Shown here piece after piece: positions 8,007 to 16,272 of a DNA stretch of 34,132 bases; position 1 is the stretch's first letter, and each line of letters starts with the position of its first letter. Made by a program: the position numbers and the translations under genes. The DNA is taken from the NCBI RefSeq assembly GCF_020037025.1, contig NZ_JAIQLH010000160.1, positions 1 to 34,132 of the forward strand. Direction: 5' to 3'. This DNA comes from Streptomyces huiliensis (GTDB taxonomy: Bacteria; Actinomycetota; Actinomycetes; Streptomycetales; Streptomycetaceae). Under the pieces are notes generated by a model, which searched no databases, was not told where the DNA came from, and saw only the letters and a program-made list of their open reading frames with translations.

Positions 8007-9263
8007 ATGACCTCGGGCACCAGCAGCTCCACCGACCCCGCCGCCGCCCAAGAGGACGCGCCCGGAACGCCGCCGCCCGACCGCCCCCGCCTCCTGCGCG
8101 ACGCGTCCCTCTCCGCCGTACTCGCCGGGCTCGTCGCCGTCGTGGTGTCCTACTCGGGCCCGCTCGCCATCGTCCTCACCGCGGCGCGGGCCGGGCACCT
8201 GGACACCGCCCAGACCGGCTCCTGGGTCTGGGCCATCTCGCTCGGCAGCGGCCTCACCTGCCTCGGGCTGAGCCTGCGGACCCGGATGCCCGTCATCACC
8301 GCCTGGTCGACGCCCGGCGCGGCGCTCCTGGTCACGGGACTCGGCGCCTATTCCTACCCGGAGGCGATCGGGGCGTTCCTCGTCAGCGGAGTCGCCATCG
8401 CCGTCGCCGGGCTGACCGGCGTGTTCGGCCGGCTCATACGCCGGGTGCCGGCCGCCGTCGTCTCCGCCATGCTCGCGGGCATCCTCTTCCCGTTCGGCAC
8501 CGGCGTCTTCACCTCCCTGAAGACCGCGCCCCTCGTCGCCGGTTCCGTCCTCCTCGCCTACCTCCTCGCCAAGCGGTGGCTGCCCCGCTACGCCGTCCTC
8601 GCGGCCCTGGCCGTCGGTGTCGTCTGCGCCGCCGCCGACTCCCGCCTCGACGTGCACCTGAACGGGATCGAGTTCGCCCGGCCGGTGCTGACCGCGCCGC
8701 ACTTCTCCGTCGCGTCCCTCATCGGCATCGCCGTCCCCCTCACCATCGCCACCCTCGCCTCGCAGAACGCCCCCGGCATGGCCGTCCTCACCGCGTCCGG
8801 CTACCGGCCCGACGACCGCCTGCTGATCGGCACGACCGGCGCGGTCTCCGCCCTGCTCGCCCCCTTCGGCTCGCACGCCGTCAACCTCGCGGCCATCACC
8901 GCCGCCATCTGCACCGGCCCGGAGGCCCACCGGGACCCGCGCCGGCGCTACGTCGCGGGCGTCGCCTGCGGCGTGTTCTACCTGCTCATCGGCGTCTTCG
9001 GCGCCACGCTCGTGGTGTTCTTCGCCGGGCTGCCCAAGGAACTGGTCGCCGCGGTCGCGGGCGTCGCCCTCCTCGGCGCCCTCTCCGGTGGCCTGACCGG
9101 CGCCGTCCAGGACCCCGAGGACCGGGAGGCGGCCCTGGTCACCTTCCTGGCCACCGCCTCAGGCGTCACCCTCCTCGGCATCGGGTCCGCCTTCTGGGGG
9201 CTGGTCCTCGGCATGGGCGCCCACCTCGTGCTGACGTACCGGCGGCGGTCCGCGGCAGCCTGA
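8007..9263 (+). CDS. BenE-family benzoate/aromatic acid transporter
   Basis: This is a 418-residue membrane protein of the BenE family, proton-linked importers of benzoate-like acids. After a Pro/Ala-rich cytoplasmic tail (about 30 residues) there are 11-12 hydrophobic segments, and the family patterns are visible: GPLAIVLTAARAGHL, SLRTRMPVITAWSTPGAALL, AGILFPFG, LASQNAPGMAVL and FGSHAVNLAAITAAICTG. An AGAGGA ribosome site precedes the ATG at 8007. It is transcribed divergently from the iron-regulated acetyltransferase, with an iron box in the shared upstream region. A link to a benzoate-like siderophore building block can be imagined, but BenE genes are also common on their own, so that link is weak. 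Confidence 0.92.
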   Translation: MTSGTSSSTDPAAAQEDAPGTPPPDRPRLLRDASLSAVLAGLVAVVVSYSGPLAIVLTAARAGHLDTAQTGSWVWAISLGSGLTCLGLSLRTRMPVITAWSTPGAALLVTGLGAYSYPEAIGAFLVSGVAIAVAGLTGVFGRLIRRVPAAVVSAMLAGILFPFGTGVFTSLKTAPLVAGSVLLAYLLAKRWLPRYAVLAALAVGVVCAAADSRLDVHLNGIEFARPVLTAPHFSVASLIGIAVPLTIATLASQNAPGMAVLTASGYRPDDRLLIGTTGAVSALLAPFGSHAVNLAAITAAICTGPEAHRDPRRRYVAGVACGVFYLLIGVFGATLVVFFAGLPKELVAAVAGVALLGALSGGLTGAVQDPEDREAALVTFLATASGVTLLGIGSAFWGLVLGMGAHLVLTYRRRSAAA

Positions 9264-9326
9264 ACCGTGCGACGGGCCGCGAAACGGCGTCGACAACCGG
9301 GCTGCCCACCAGGCAAGATCATCTCC

Positions 9327-10283
9327 ATGGGCAACCCGCATTCCCCCGACGCCAACCTCGGCGACCGCGCCCGGCGCGCCGTCGACCTCGCGACCCGCGC
9401 CGGCCGCCGGCTCGGCCTGCGCGCCGACGAACCCCGCGTCCTGCACGACGTCTTCAACGTCCTGGTGCACCTGGCGCCGGACCCGGTCGTGGTCCGCGTG
9501 CCGTCCCTGGCGCTCACTCCGTTCGACGAACTGGTGGCCAAGCAGCGGCGCGAGCTGGCGGTGACCGGCTGGCTGGCCGACCGGGGCGTCCCCGTCGTCG
9601 GGCCCAGCCCGCTCGTGCCCCGCGAGCCGGTGGAGATCGACGGGACGTCGCTCACCTTCTGGGAGTTCGTCACCGAGACCGACCGGCTGTCCGACCTCCC
9701 GCAGGACGACGCCGCGGCGATGCAGGCCCGCTTCACCGAACAGACCGCCTGGGCAGCCGAGTTGCACCGACACCTCGCCGACTTCCCCGGCGAGCTGCCC
9801 GTCCTCGCCCCGCTCGTCCCGGCGATCGGCTCGGCGCTGAAGGCCCTGCGCAAGGACCCGCGGACGCTCACGACGGCCGACCTCGACCGCGCCGAGGCGG
9901 AGTACGCCGCCCTGGAGACCCTGATCACCGACCTGCCCGCCCGCTTCCCCGGCGCCCGCCTCCAGGCCCTGCACGGCGACTCCCCGGCCTACAACGTCCT
10001 GCGCACCGCCGAGGGCCACCGCTTCAGCGACTTCGAGGACGCGACCCGCGGTCCCGTCGAGTGGGACCTCACCCTCGTCGGCCCCCTCGGCGTCGAGGCG
10101 TACGAGCGCGCGGGCGGCGCCCCCGTCGACCGCGCGCTGCTGGACGTCATGGAAGGGGCGCGGCTGCTCCAGACGGTGTCGGCGCTCAGCGTCGTCCCGC
10201 GCATGCCCGAACTCGGGCCGATGCTGGAGCCGATGGTCGCGATGTGGCGCGACCGCGCGCCGCTGACGGCGGACCTCCCGTAG
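9327..10283 (+). CDS. Aminoglycoside-phosphotransferase-fold kinase
   Basis: This 318-residue protein has the APH/choline-kinase fold. The catalytic loop reads HGDSPAYN (HxDxxxxN) and is followed by the metal-binding segment FSDFEDATRGPVEWDL. The N-terminal lobe has VLHDVFNVLVHLAPDPVVVRVP as its nucleotide-binding strands. The ATG at 9327 was chosen over a GTG 60 bases earlier because the protein then starts in a natural way; no strong ribosome site is seen for either. Such proteins phosphorylate small hydroxylated molecules, and many Streptomyces copies are not resistance genes. The substrate is unknown. The gene converges on the chitinase gene, with only 9 bases between the stop codons. Confidence 0.85.
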   Translation: MGNPHSPDANLGDRARRAVDLATRAGRRLGLRADEPRVLHDVFNVLVHLAPDPVVVRVPSLALTPFDELVAKQRRELAVTGWLADRGVPVVGPSPLVPREPVEIDGTSLTFWEFVTETDRLSDLPQDDAAAMQARFTEQTAWAAELHRHLADFPGELPVLAPLVPAIGSALKALRKDPRTLTTADLDRAEAEYAALETLITDLPARFPGARLQALHGDSPAYNVLRTAEGHRFSDFEDATRGPVEWDLTLVGPLGVEAYERAGGAPVDRALLDVMEGARLLQTVSALSVVPRMPELGPMLEPMVAMWRDRAPLTADLP

Positions 10284-10292
10284 CGGAGGGCC

Positions 10293-11366
10293 TCAACGGC
10301 CTTGCATGGACTTGACGTTGTCGCCGAACGTCCACCCCTTCGAGCCGTCCCAGTTGACGGACCAGGTCATCAGGCCCTTGAGCCGGCCGCCGTAGTTCCG
10401 CCAGACCTGCCCGACCTGATTGGGCGTCATGTAGCCGCCGCCGGCGCCCGGCTGGGCCGGCAGGCCGGGGACCTGCTTGTCGTAGGGCACCTTGATGGTG
10501 GTGCCCTGGACGACCAGGCCCCGGTCCAGGCAGTCGGTCTGCGCGGTGAACCCCTGGACCGTGCCGGCGGAGTAGGAGTCGCCGGAGCAGCCGTACATGT
10601 TCCCGTTGTAGTACTGCATGTTGAGCCACCACAGCCGGCCGTTGTCGGCGTACTTCTTCACGATCGGCAGGTAGGCGCCCCAGATGGAGCCGTACGTCAC
10701 GCTGCCGCCGGTCACGTAGGCCGTCTCGGGCGCCATCGTCAGTCCGAAGCCGTCGGGCATCCGGGCCAGTACGCCGTCGATGATGCGCATGAGGTTGGCC
10801 TGCGAGGCGGACGGGCGGGTGATGTCACCGCTGCCGGTGAGGCCCGTCTCGATGTCGATGTCGATGCCGTCGAAGTTGTACTTCTTCAGGATCGGCACCA
10901 CCGTGTCGACGAAGCGGTCCGCGACGGCGGACGAGTTGAGGTCGATGCCCGCCGCGGCGCCGCCGACGGACATCAGGATCGTGGCGCCGGCCGCCTTCGC
11001 CCGGCACATCTCCGCCGGGGTCGGGACCTTCACCGTGGCGTCCATGCCGTCCTCCCACAGCGCCGTGCCGTCGGAGAGGATGACCGGGAAGGCCGCGTTG
11101 ACGACGTTGTAGCCGTGGGCGCGGATCCGGCCGTCGGTCACCGGGACCCAGCCGAACGGCGGGTGGACGCCGTTGGCCGCGCCGTCCCAGTTCTCCCAGT
11201 AGCCCTGGAGGACCTTGCCCACGGGCTTGGGCCTGACGGCGCAGACCTCCGCCGAGGTATCGGACGCGGCGCCGGACGGGGACGCGGCGGCGGGCAGTTG
11301 CAGGGCGCAGGCCAGGGCCAGGACGGTGGCCGACAGGCGTACTGTCCCTAGGGTTCGAGGGGTCAC
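10293..11366 (-). CDS. Secreted GH18 chitinase
   Basis: This 357-residue secreted glycoside hydrolase family 18 protein hydrolyses chitin. It has a signal peptide (positive start, hydrophobic stretch about 9-25, Ala-rich cleavage region). The catalytic motif DGIDIDIE lies at 166-173, with Glu173 as acid/base, and LMSVGG (131-136) is the second family motif. The sequence begins its domain with QGYWENW and ends with LMTWSVNWD, both usual in bacterial ChiD-like chitinases. No carbohydrate-binding or fibronectin module is attached. A DasR-like site lies 70-85 bases upstream of the GTG, suggesting repression by DasR and induction by N-acetylglucosamine metabolites. Confidence 0.95.
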   Translation of the reverse strand: MTPRTLGTVRLSATVLALACALQLPAAASPSGAASDTSAEVCAVRPKPVGKVLQGYWENWDGAANGVHPPFGWVPVTDGRIRAHGYNVVNAAFPVILSDGTALWEDGMDATVKVPTPAEMCRAKAAGATILMSVGGAAAGIDLNSSAVADRFVDTVVPILKKYNFDGIDIDIETGLTGSGDITRPSASQANLMRIIDGVLARMPDGFGLTMAPETAYVTGGSVTYGSIWGAYLPIVKKYADNGRLWWLNMQYYNGNMYGCSGDSYSAGTVQGFTAQTDCLDRGLVVQGTTIKVPYDKQVPGLPAQPGAGGGYMTPNQVGQVWRNYGGRLKGLMTWSVNWDGSKGWTFGDNVKSMQGR

Positions 11367-11435
11367 GTTCGCTCCCTGAAGTGGGGGGTGGGAGTGGGGT
11401 GTCAGGGAACGTAGGTGCGCCCGCTGCCCCCGTCA

Positions 11436-11451
11436 ATAGGTCTGGACCAGA
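11436..11451. promoter_or_regulatory. DasR-responsive element (dre-like) between chitinase and AraC genes
   Basis: The site reads ATAGGTCTGGACCAGA and matches 12 of 16 positions of the dre consensus ACTGGTCTAGACCAGT, including an almost uninterrupted GGTCT-GACCAG core. Related GGTC/GACC sites precede many Streptomyces chitinase genes. It lies in the divergent region 70 bases from the chitinase start and 12 bases before the AraC start, so it could act on both. Confidence 0.75.
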
Positions 11452-11463
11452 AGGGGGGCTGGG

Positions 11464-12258
11464 GTGCCGACGACACCACCGCAGGGGGACGAGAGGGATG
11501 CGCACGCCGGTCGCGTCCGGCACACGCCGCGCGCGGCAACCGGCCACCGCCCGCTGCCCGCGGGGACGGAGGTCGACGCCCACCGGCACGACGAGCACCA
11601 GATCGTCTACGCGGGCCGCGGCGTCCTGTCCGTCACGACCGACGCGGGCAGCTGGATCGCGCCGGGCAACCGGGCGCTCTGGATCCCCGCCGGCACCGTC
11701 CACGAGCACCGCGCGTACGGCGACACCGAGATCCACCTCGTCGGACTGCCGTTGGAGGACAACCCGCTGTCCCTCGACCGGCCGGCCGTCATCGGCGTCG
11801 GACCGCTGCTGCGGGAACTGATCCTCGCCTACACCGAGGGGCCCGCCGACCCCACGGCGGAACGGCTCCGCCTGCGGGCCGTGCTGCTCGACCGGCTCCG
11901 CCGCTCCGACGAGCAGCCCCTGCACGTGCCCACCGCCCGCGACCCCCGGCTGGCCGCCGTGTGCGCCGTGCTCCGCGACGACCCCGCCGACCCGCGCACC
12001 CTCGCACAGCTGGGCGCGGAGTCAGGGGTCAGCGACCGGACGCTCACCCGGCTCTGCCGGGCCGAACTGGGCATGAGCTTCCCGCAGTGGCGCACCCAGG
12101 TCAGGTTGCACCACGCGCTGCGCATGCTGGCCGAGGGCGCCTCCGTCTCGACCGTGGCACGGCACTGCGGCTGGGCGTCGAGCAGCGCCTTCATCGACGT
12201 CTTCCGCCGGGCCTTCGGGCACACGCCCGGGGCGCACCGCACCCGCTTCCCCCTGTGA
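11464..12258 (+). CDS. AraC-family transcriptional regulator with N-terminal cupin
   Basis: This 264-residue regulator has a cupin-type sensing domain (HRHDEHQIVYAGRGVLSV, then WIAPGNRALWIPAGTVHEHR) and a C-terminal AraC DNA-binding domain with two helix-turn-helix motifs. The first HTH is TLAQLGAESGVSDRTLTRL and the second is in SVSTVARHCGWASSSAFIDVFRRAFGHTPG. It starts with a GTG at 11464 behind a strong AAGGGGGG ribosome site. It is divergent from the chitinase, and the dre-like site lies just upstream. It may regulate the chitinase or the convergent membrane protein gene 22 bases downstream, but no binding site can be assigned. The ligand is unknown. Confidence 0.92.
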   Translation: MPTTPPQGDERDAHAGRVRHTPRAATGHRPLPAGTEVDAHRHDEHQIVYAGRGVLSVTTDAGSWIAPGNRALWIPAGTVHEHRAYGDTEIHLVGLPLEDNPLSLDRPAVIGVGPLLRELILAYTEGPADPTAERLRLRAVLLDRLRRSDEQPLHVPTARDPRLAAVCAVLRDDPADPRTLAQLGAESGVSDRTLTRLCRAELGMSFPQWRTQVRLHHALRMLAEGASVSTVARHCGWASSSAFIDVFRRAFGHTPGAHRTRFPL

Positions 12259-12280
12259 TCACGGGCGTCCCATGGACGGT

Positions 12281-13363
12281 TCAGGCGGACGGCGCCGCCC
12301 CGGCTTCCGGCGGCCCCGGCCGCTCCACGAGCCGGTCGCCCAGCTCCCGGCCGCCCGGGTGGCGGTGGCGCCAGATCCAGAACACCGCCGTGGACACCGC
12401 CGCCCACACCGCCAGCACGGCGAACGGGAAGAGCTGCTGGTGGCCGCGGAAGTACACGGCCGCGTGCTGGGCGTTGACCGAGGCCCCGGGCGGCAGCCAG
12501 CGGCCGATCTCGCCGAGGGGGGAGGGGAGGAGGGGCCAGGAGACGGCACCGCCGGACGACGGGTTGCCGAGGAGGACCATCAGGCCCCAGGTCGGGATCA
12601 TCGCCCAGCGGCCGAACAACGTGTTGAACATGGTGAAGACCATGCCGGTGGTGAACATGGTCAGCCCGAGGATGAACCACGACTCCCCGAAGGGCAGGTG
12701 CAGCGCCCCCAGCCCCCAGTCCACGACGGCGGCGATGGCGAAGCTGCCGAGCACCGAGTAGACGACGGTGAACGCGACGCGCTCGGCGGGGTTGAGGGAG
12801 CGGGCGTGGACGCTGAGCTGGATCGCCCCGACGAAGCCGAGGATCACCGCCGCGAGCGTGATGTAGAAGAGGGCCAGCCCGCGCGGGTCGCCTTCCTGCA
12901 GCGGGTTGACGTCGGTGACGGCGACCCGCACGCCGATCTTGTCCCCCACCTTCGGCGCCGTCTCACTGAGCAGCTGGGCGACGGTGGCGCCGGACGCGCC
13001 GGAGACGTCCAGCGCCGCGCCGTGCGGCCGGGTCCGCAGGATCGCGTAGACCTTCTGCTCCTCGACCGCCCGGCGGGCCTCGGCGTAGGTGTCGTAGTGG
13101 TGCAGTTCGAGCGACGCGTCCAAGGCGCGCTCCATGCCCTGGACGAACTCGACGCGCTTGACCTCCGAGGTGGGCACGCCCGTGACCGCGGTGGGGATGC
13201 GGTGCGGGGTGGGGTTGGCCATGGCGTAGGTGTACGAACCGGCGAACAGCCCGGCCGCCGCCGCGATGATGAGGGCGAGGACGGTGGCCGGCAGGAAGGG
13301 GGAGCGCCGGAAGCGCTCCCACGGGCCGGGCCGGTTTTCCGGATTCCGATCTTCCGTTTCCAT
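12281..13363 (-). CDS. ABC-2/DUF3533-like membrane protein
   Basis: This is a 360-residue membrane protein. One hydrophobic segment near the N-terminus (about residues 24-46) is followed by an extracytoplasmic region of about 130 residues, and then by five or six closely spaced hydrophobic segments. This layout, with NPxPHRIPTAV after the first helix, resembles the ABC-2-like / DUF3533 / YhgE group of proteins, linked to export or to cell-envelope stability. The start was set at ATG 13363 because AAGGTGG lies at the right distance; a GTG nine bases upstream falls inside that ribosome site. No ATPase gene is adjacent, so a transport role is only a possibility. Confidence 0.75.
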   Translation of the reverse strand: METEDRNPENRPGPWERFRRSPFLPATVLALIIAAAAGLFAGSYTYAMANPTPHRIPTAVTGVPTSEVKRVEFVQGMERALDASLELHHYDTYAEARRAVEEQKVYAILRTRPHGAALDVSGASGATVAQLLSETAPKVGDKIGVRVAVTDVNPLQEGDPRGLALFYITLAAVILGFVGAIQLSVHARSLNPAERVAFTVVYSVLGSFAIAAVVDWGLGALHLPFGESWFILGLTMFTTGMVFTMFNTLFGRWAMIPTWGLMVLLGNPSSGGAVSWPLLPSPLGEIGRWLPPGASVNAQHAAVYFRGHQQLFPFAVLAVWAAVSTAVFWIWRHRHPGGRELGDRLVERPGPPEAGAAPSA

Positions 13364-13481
13364 GATCGCCACCTTATGCGGAGGGTCGGACGACGGCGCA
13401 GCGGGGTCCCCGGGGCTCGGCCGATCGGGTGATTCCCGGGCGTCCGCTCATCCCCTGGCGCCCCACGGGTACCCGGAGCCC

Positions 13482-13679
13482 ATGACAGCGAAGCCGAACC
13501 CCATTGAGCTCCAGAAGAGCCTCGGCGGCATGCACTACCCCGCCGACAAGCAGACCCTCGTCGAACACGCCAAGAAGAAGGGCGCGGACAAGACCACCCT
13601 GGACGCGCTCAGCAACATGCCCACGAAGGAGTACGACTCACCGGCGGCCGTGACCGAGGCCGTCACCAAGAAGAAATAG
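13482..13679 (+). CDS. DUF2795 small protein
   Basis: This is a 65-residue, Lys-rich protein. Residues 7-60 follow the DUF2795 pattern (LQKSLGGMHYPADKQTLVEHAKKKGAD...LDALSNMPTKEYDSPAAVTEAV), a compact helical domain common in actinomycetes whose function is unknown. A GGAG sequence precedes the ATG at 13482. The gene is divergent from the membrane protein gene, with 118 bases between them, and is followed by a large stem-loop, so it is likely a single-gene transcript. Confidence 0.88.
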   Translation: MTAKPNPIELQKSLGGMHYPADKQTLVEHAKKKGADKTTLDALSNMPTKEYDSPAAVTEAVTKKK

Positions 13680-13720
13680 CCGTCACAGGGAAAACAGCCG
13701 CCCGGGCCCAGCCCCGGAAC

Positions 13721-13796
13721 GACGACCGCGCGCCGCCGCGGCCGGCCCGCCGCCTTACCCGGCCCGGGCCCGGCCCGGCGGCGCGCGGGCGTCGTC
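13721..13796 (+). terminator. Large inverted repeat after the DUF2795 gene
   Basis: Bases 13727-13738 pair perfectly with 13776-13787 (12 bp). A further 6 bp (13721-13726 with 13791-13796) add on across a 3-base bulge. The 37-base apex can itself fold. It begins 42 bases after the stop codon and probably terminates transcription, although it is larger than needed. Confidence 0.7.
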
Positions 13797-13910
13797 TCAT
13801 CCCGTCCCGGACCCTGTGTGCGGCTGTGCCGGCCGGGTACCCGCCCGCGGAGCCCCGGCCGCGAACCGGTGGCCCGCAGGCAACGCACCCCCGCATGAGA
13901 GGAGTCGCGG

Positions 13911-14717
13911 ATGAGCGGCGAAACGGCCGGCCCCCGCGTCGCGGTCGTCACCGGCGCCGATTCCGGCATCGGCCGCGCCACCGCCGTCCACCTGGCCCGG
14001 CAGGGCCTGGACGTCGGCATCACCTGGCACACCGACCGGAAGGGAGCCGAGGGCACCGCCGAGGAGGTCCGCGCGCACGGGCGGCGTGCCGCCCTCGCCC
14101 GGCTGGACCTCACCCGGCTGCCCGAGGCCGCCGACGTCGTGGACGCGCTCGCCGACGAACTCGGCCGGATCGACGTCCTCGTCAACAACGCCGGCACCGG
14201 CACGGCCACGCCCTACCTGGACCTCGACCTGGAGACCGTCCGACGGGTCCTCGACGTCGACCTCGTCGGCCCGTTCCTGTGCGGCCAGCGCGCCGCCCGA
14301 CGGATGATCCGGCAGGGCGGCGGCGGCCGGATCGTCAACGTGACCAGCGTCCACGAGCACCAGCCGCGCGTCGGCGCCGCCCCCTACTGCGCCGCCAAGG
14401 GCGGCCTCGGGCTGCTCACCCAGGTCATGGCCCTGGAACTCGCCGAACACGGCATCACCGTCAACGCCGTCGCGCCCGGCGAGATCGCCACCCCCATGAC
14501 CGGCCAGGAGGACGTCGACGTCCACCGCGTGCACCGGCCCGGCGTACCGGCGGGACGGCCGGGGGACGCCCGGGAGGTCGCCGCGGTGATCGGCTTCCTC
14601 TGCGGCGACGACGCCGGATACGTCACCGGCGCGTCGTGGAGCGTGGACGGCGGCATGCTGCGGATGGGACCCCAGGCGGGGTCGCACCTGAAGGACGACT
14701 CCTGGCGCCGCGTCTGA
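13911..14717 (+). CDS. Short-chain dehydrogenase/reductase (glucose-dehydrogenase-like)
   Basis: This 268-residue classical SDR has the nucleotide-binding TGADSGIG at 14-21, NNAG after strand beta-4, and the active-site SVH...PYCAAKGG (Ser, Tyr-x-x-x-Lys). The C-terminal region GYVTGASWSVDGG is typical of classical SDRs. The overall sequence resembles proteins annotated as glucose 1-dehydrogenase or 3-oxoacyl reductase in Streptomyces. A GAGAGGAG ribosome site precedes the ATG. It stands alone between a stem-loop and a convergent DUF5709 gene, so there is no pathway context and the substrate cannot be named. Confidence 0.9.
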   Translation: MSGETAGPRVAVVTGADSGIGRATAVHLARQGLDVGITWHTDRKGAEGTAEEVRAHGRRAALARLDLTRLPEAADVVDALADELGRIDVLVNNAGTGTATPYLDLDLETVRRVLDVDLVGPFLCGQRAARRMIRQGGGGRIVNVTSVHEHQPRVGAAPYCAAKGGLGLLTQVMALELAEHGITVNAVAPGEIATPMTGQEDVDVHRVHRPGVPAGRPGDAREVAAVIGFLCGDDAGYVTGASWSVDGGMLRMGPQAGSHLKDDSWRRV

Positions 14718-14749
14718 CGCCCCGGTCGCGCTTCAGGAGGTCGGGGGCC

Positions 14750-15229
14750 TCAGTCCTCGAACTCCTCCGGCGGGACGGCGGGCTCGTCGGGCACCACGTG
14801 CATCGCCGCCTCCTCGGCGGAGGCGGCCCCGCCGTTGACGCCGACGTCCCGCGCGTACACGTCGTTCACGCGGGGCGGCATCAGGTCCCATGTGCCGGTC
14901 AGACGGCCCGCGCGCTCGTCTCCGGCCTCCTCGTCGATCGGCTCCCCGTCGCGCGGCGCGTCCCCGATGCCGTCGCCGTCGGGGACGGCCACCTCCGGCA
15001 CCTCTTCGGCCAGCCGCTGGTCCAGGGGCTCCCGGTCGTGCTGCTCGCGGGCCGTGGTGCCGTGACGGGTCACGGCCAGCGGCCTCTCCGGCGGCGACCA
15101 GCCCTCGTCGAGCACCTCGTCCAGGCCGTCGCCGTCCAGCGCGTTCTCCAGGTCCAGGTCGTCGGGGTTGTCCCGGGTGTCGGAACGCACCGGCTGGTAG
15201 ACCTCGTCACCCATCGCGTCGTCGGACAT
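14750..15229 (-). CDS. DUF5709 acidic protein
   Basis: This is a 159-residue, strongly acidic, soluble protein. Residues such as DEVYQP near the start, LDEGWSPPERPLAVTRHGTT, ESLDQRLAEEVP-like text and the closing GGAASAEEAAMHVV are the pattern of DUF5709, an actinomycete family without assigned function. AAGGAG lies nine bases before the ATG at 15229, which fixes the start; a longer reading to 15382 has no ribosome site. It belongs to a run of small hydrophilic proteins transcribed leftward from about 16.2 kb. No membrane segment or cysteine is present. Confidence 0.88.
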   Translation of the reverse strand: MSDDAMGDEVYQPVRSDTRDNPDDLDLENALDGDGLDEVLDEGWSPPERPLAVTRHGTTAREQHDREPLDQRLAEEVPEVAVPDGDGIGDAPRDGEPIDEEAGDERAGRLTGTWDLMPPRVNDVYARDVGVNGGAASAEEAAMHVVPDEPAVPPEEFED

Positions 15230-15472
15230 GCTGCGCTCCTTCCTCCCGCGCGGCTCCGCAGCGACGTCACCTCCAGTCTCCTCCGTGCGGCTGCCCGGCG
15301 CTCCTCGGGGGAAACGCCGCCGCACGGGGCGCGCCGGGGGCCGCCGCCTCCCGCCGTCCTTCCGCGCCCGCACCGCGGCCACCCTGGCGGTGACCGCGGT
15401 GCCGGTCCCGGAGAAGCGGCGGGCGGAGTCTGTACCCGCTTTCCGCCGCGACCCCGCCTCCGGGCACGAGGG

Positions 15473-15694
15473 TCAGCGGCCGCTTCGCCGCTTCCCGCCG
15501 CGGTCGCGGCCGGCGCGCTGGACGGACTCCTGCGCCTCGGTGCTGGGGGTGATGCCGTCGGCCGCGTCGCGCTCGTGCCGACGGTCCGGCCGGGCCGTGA
15601 GCTCGCCGATTTCCCTGACGGCTTCCTCGACGGCGGTGCGCGGCTTGCCCTTCCCGTCCGTCTTGGCGTCCGTGTCCTTCGTGGAGTCGTTCAT
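15473..15694 (-). CDS. Small charged hypothetical protein
   Basis: This is a 73-residue, highly charged protein with no hydrophobic segment and an Arg-rich end. A GGAGGAA ribosome site precedes the ATG at 15694, which supports a real gene. The middle, AVEEAVREIGELTA, should form an amphipathic helix; the rest looks disordered. I do not recognise the family. Neighbours are similar small hydrophilic proteins, and a stress-related role would only be a guess. Confidence 0.65.
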   Translation of the reverse strand: MNDSTKDTDAKTDGKGKPRTAVEEAVREIGELTARPDRRHERDAADGITPSTEAQESVQRAGRDRGGKRRSGR

Positions 15695-15878
15695 GCGCGT
15701 TCCTCCGCCCGGTCGTACGACTGGTCGTCCGGCTGGTCGTCCGGATGTGTCACGGCCGCCGCATGGGCGGCGGCCGGGGGCCGTGATCGTCCGGCCCACC
15801 GTCCCGGATGCCCGGCCTGCCGGCCGGCATGCGCACGCGGGGTCCGCTCAGTGGTCCCGAAGCTCAGCGGTCTCGGGC

Positions 15879-16169
15879 TCAGCGGTCCCGGTCCCGGTCC
15901 TGGCGGTCGCGCCCGGTCGTCCGGCCGCGCTTGCCGCGCGCCTCGCCGGACTCGTCCCGGACGCCGCGCAGGGCCTCGCCGTCCGCCGTCCCGCCCCGCT
16001 CGCCGTAGCCCTCCCGGGCGCTCGCCGTGCCGGGCACCGTCCGCTCGTGCGCCGTCTCCTCCGCGCCCGAGGACGCGCCCGGACCCTCACCGTGCACTCC
16101 GCGGGTGCCCCCGCGCGCCGCTCGCGAGGACTTCGTGCCCCGCCGTTCCTTGCCGTCCGCCTCGTCCAC
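15879..16169 (-). CDS. Gly/Arg/Glu-rich small hypothetical protein
   Basis: This reading encodes 96 residues made mostly of Gly, Arg, Glu, Thr and Ala, with a repetitive Arg-Asp end (RDRQDRDRDR). It should be disordered. A GGAAGG sequence lies 12 bases before the GTG at 16169, which is a little far. Codon positions look reasonable and similar low-complexity proteins occur in Streptomyces, but an accidental open frame in GC-rich DNA cannot be excluded. No family is recognised. Confidence 0.45.
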   Translation of the reverse strand: MDEADGKERRGTKSSRAARGGTRGVHGEGPGASSGAEETAHERTVPGTASAREGYGERGGTADGEALRGVRDESGEARGKRGRTTGRDRQDRDRDR

Positions 16170-16272
16170 CGTCGTCGTCCACCTTCCGTGCCGGCCCGGC
16201 CGGGCGGCCGGTGCGGACGCTCCGAGTACCCCGATCCCGGCGGGGGAATCGGCCCCGCGGCGGGGACCGGCG

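Noticed and set aside
9327..10283. Calling the kinase an aminoglycoside resistance gene
   Set aside because: It has the fold and catalytic loop but no clear match to a known resistance subfamily and no aminoglycoside genes around it.
15230..15382. N-terminal extension of the DUF5709 protein
   Set aside because: The extension is Arg-rich and unlike the family, and the ATG at 15229 has a well-placed AAGGAG.
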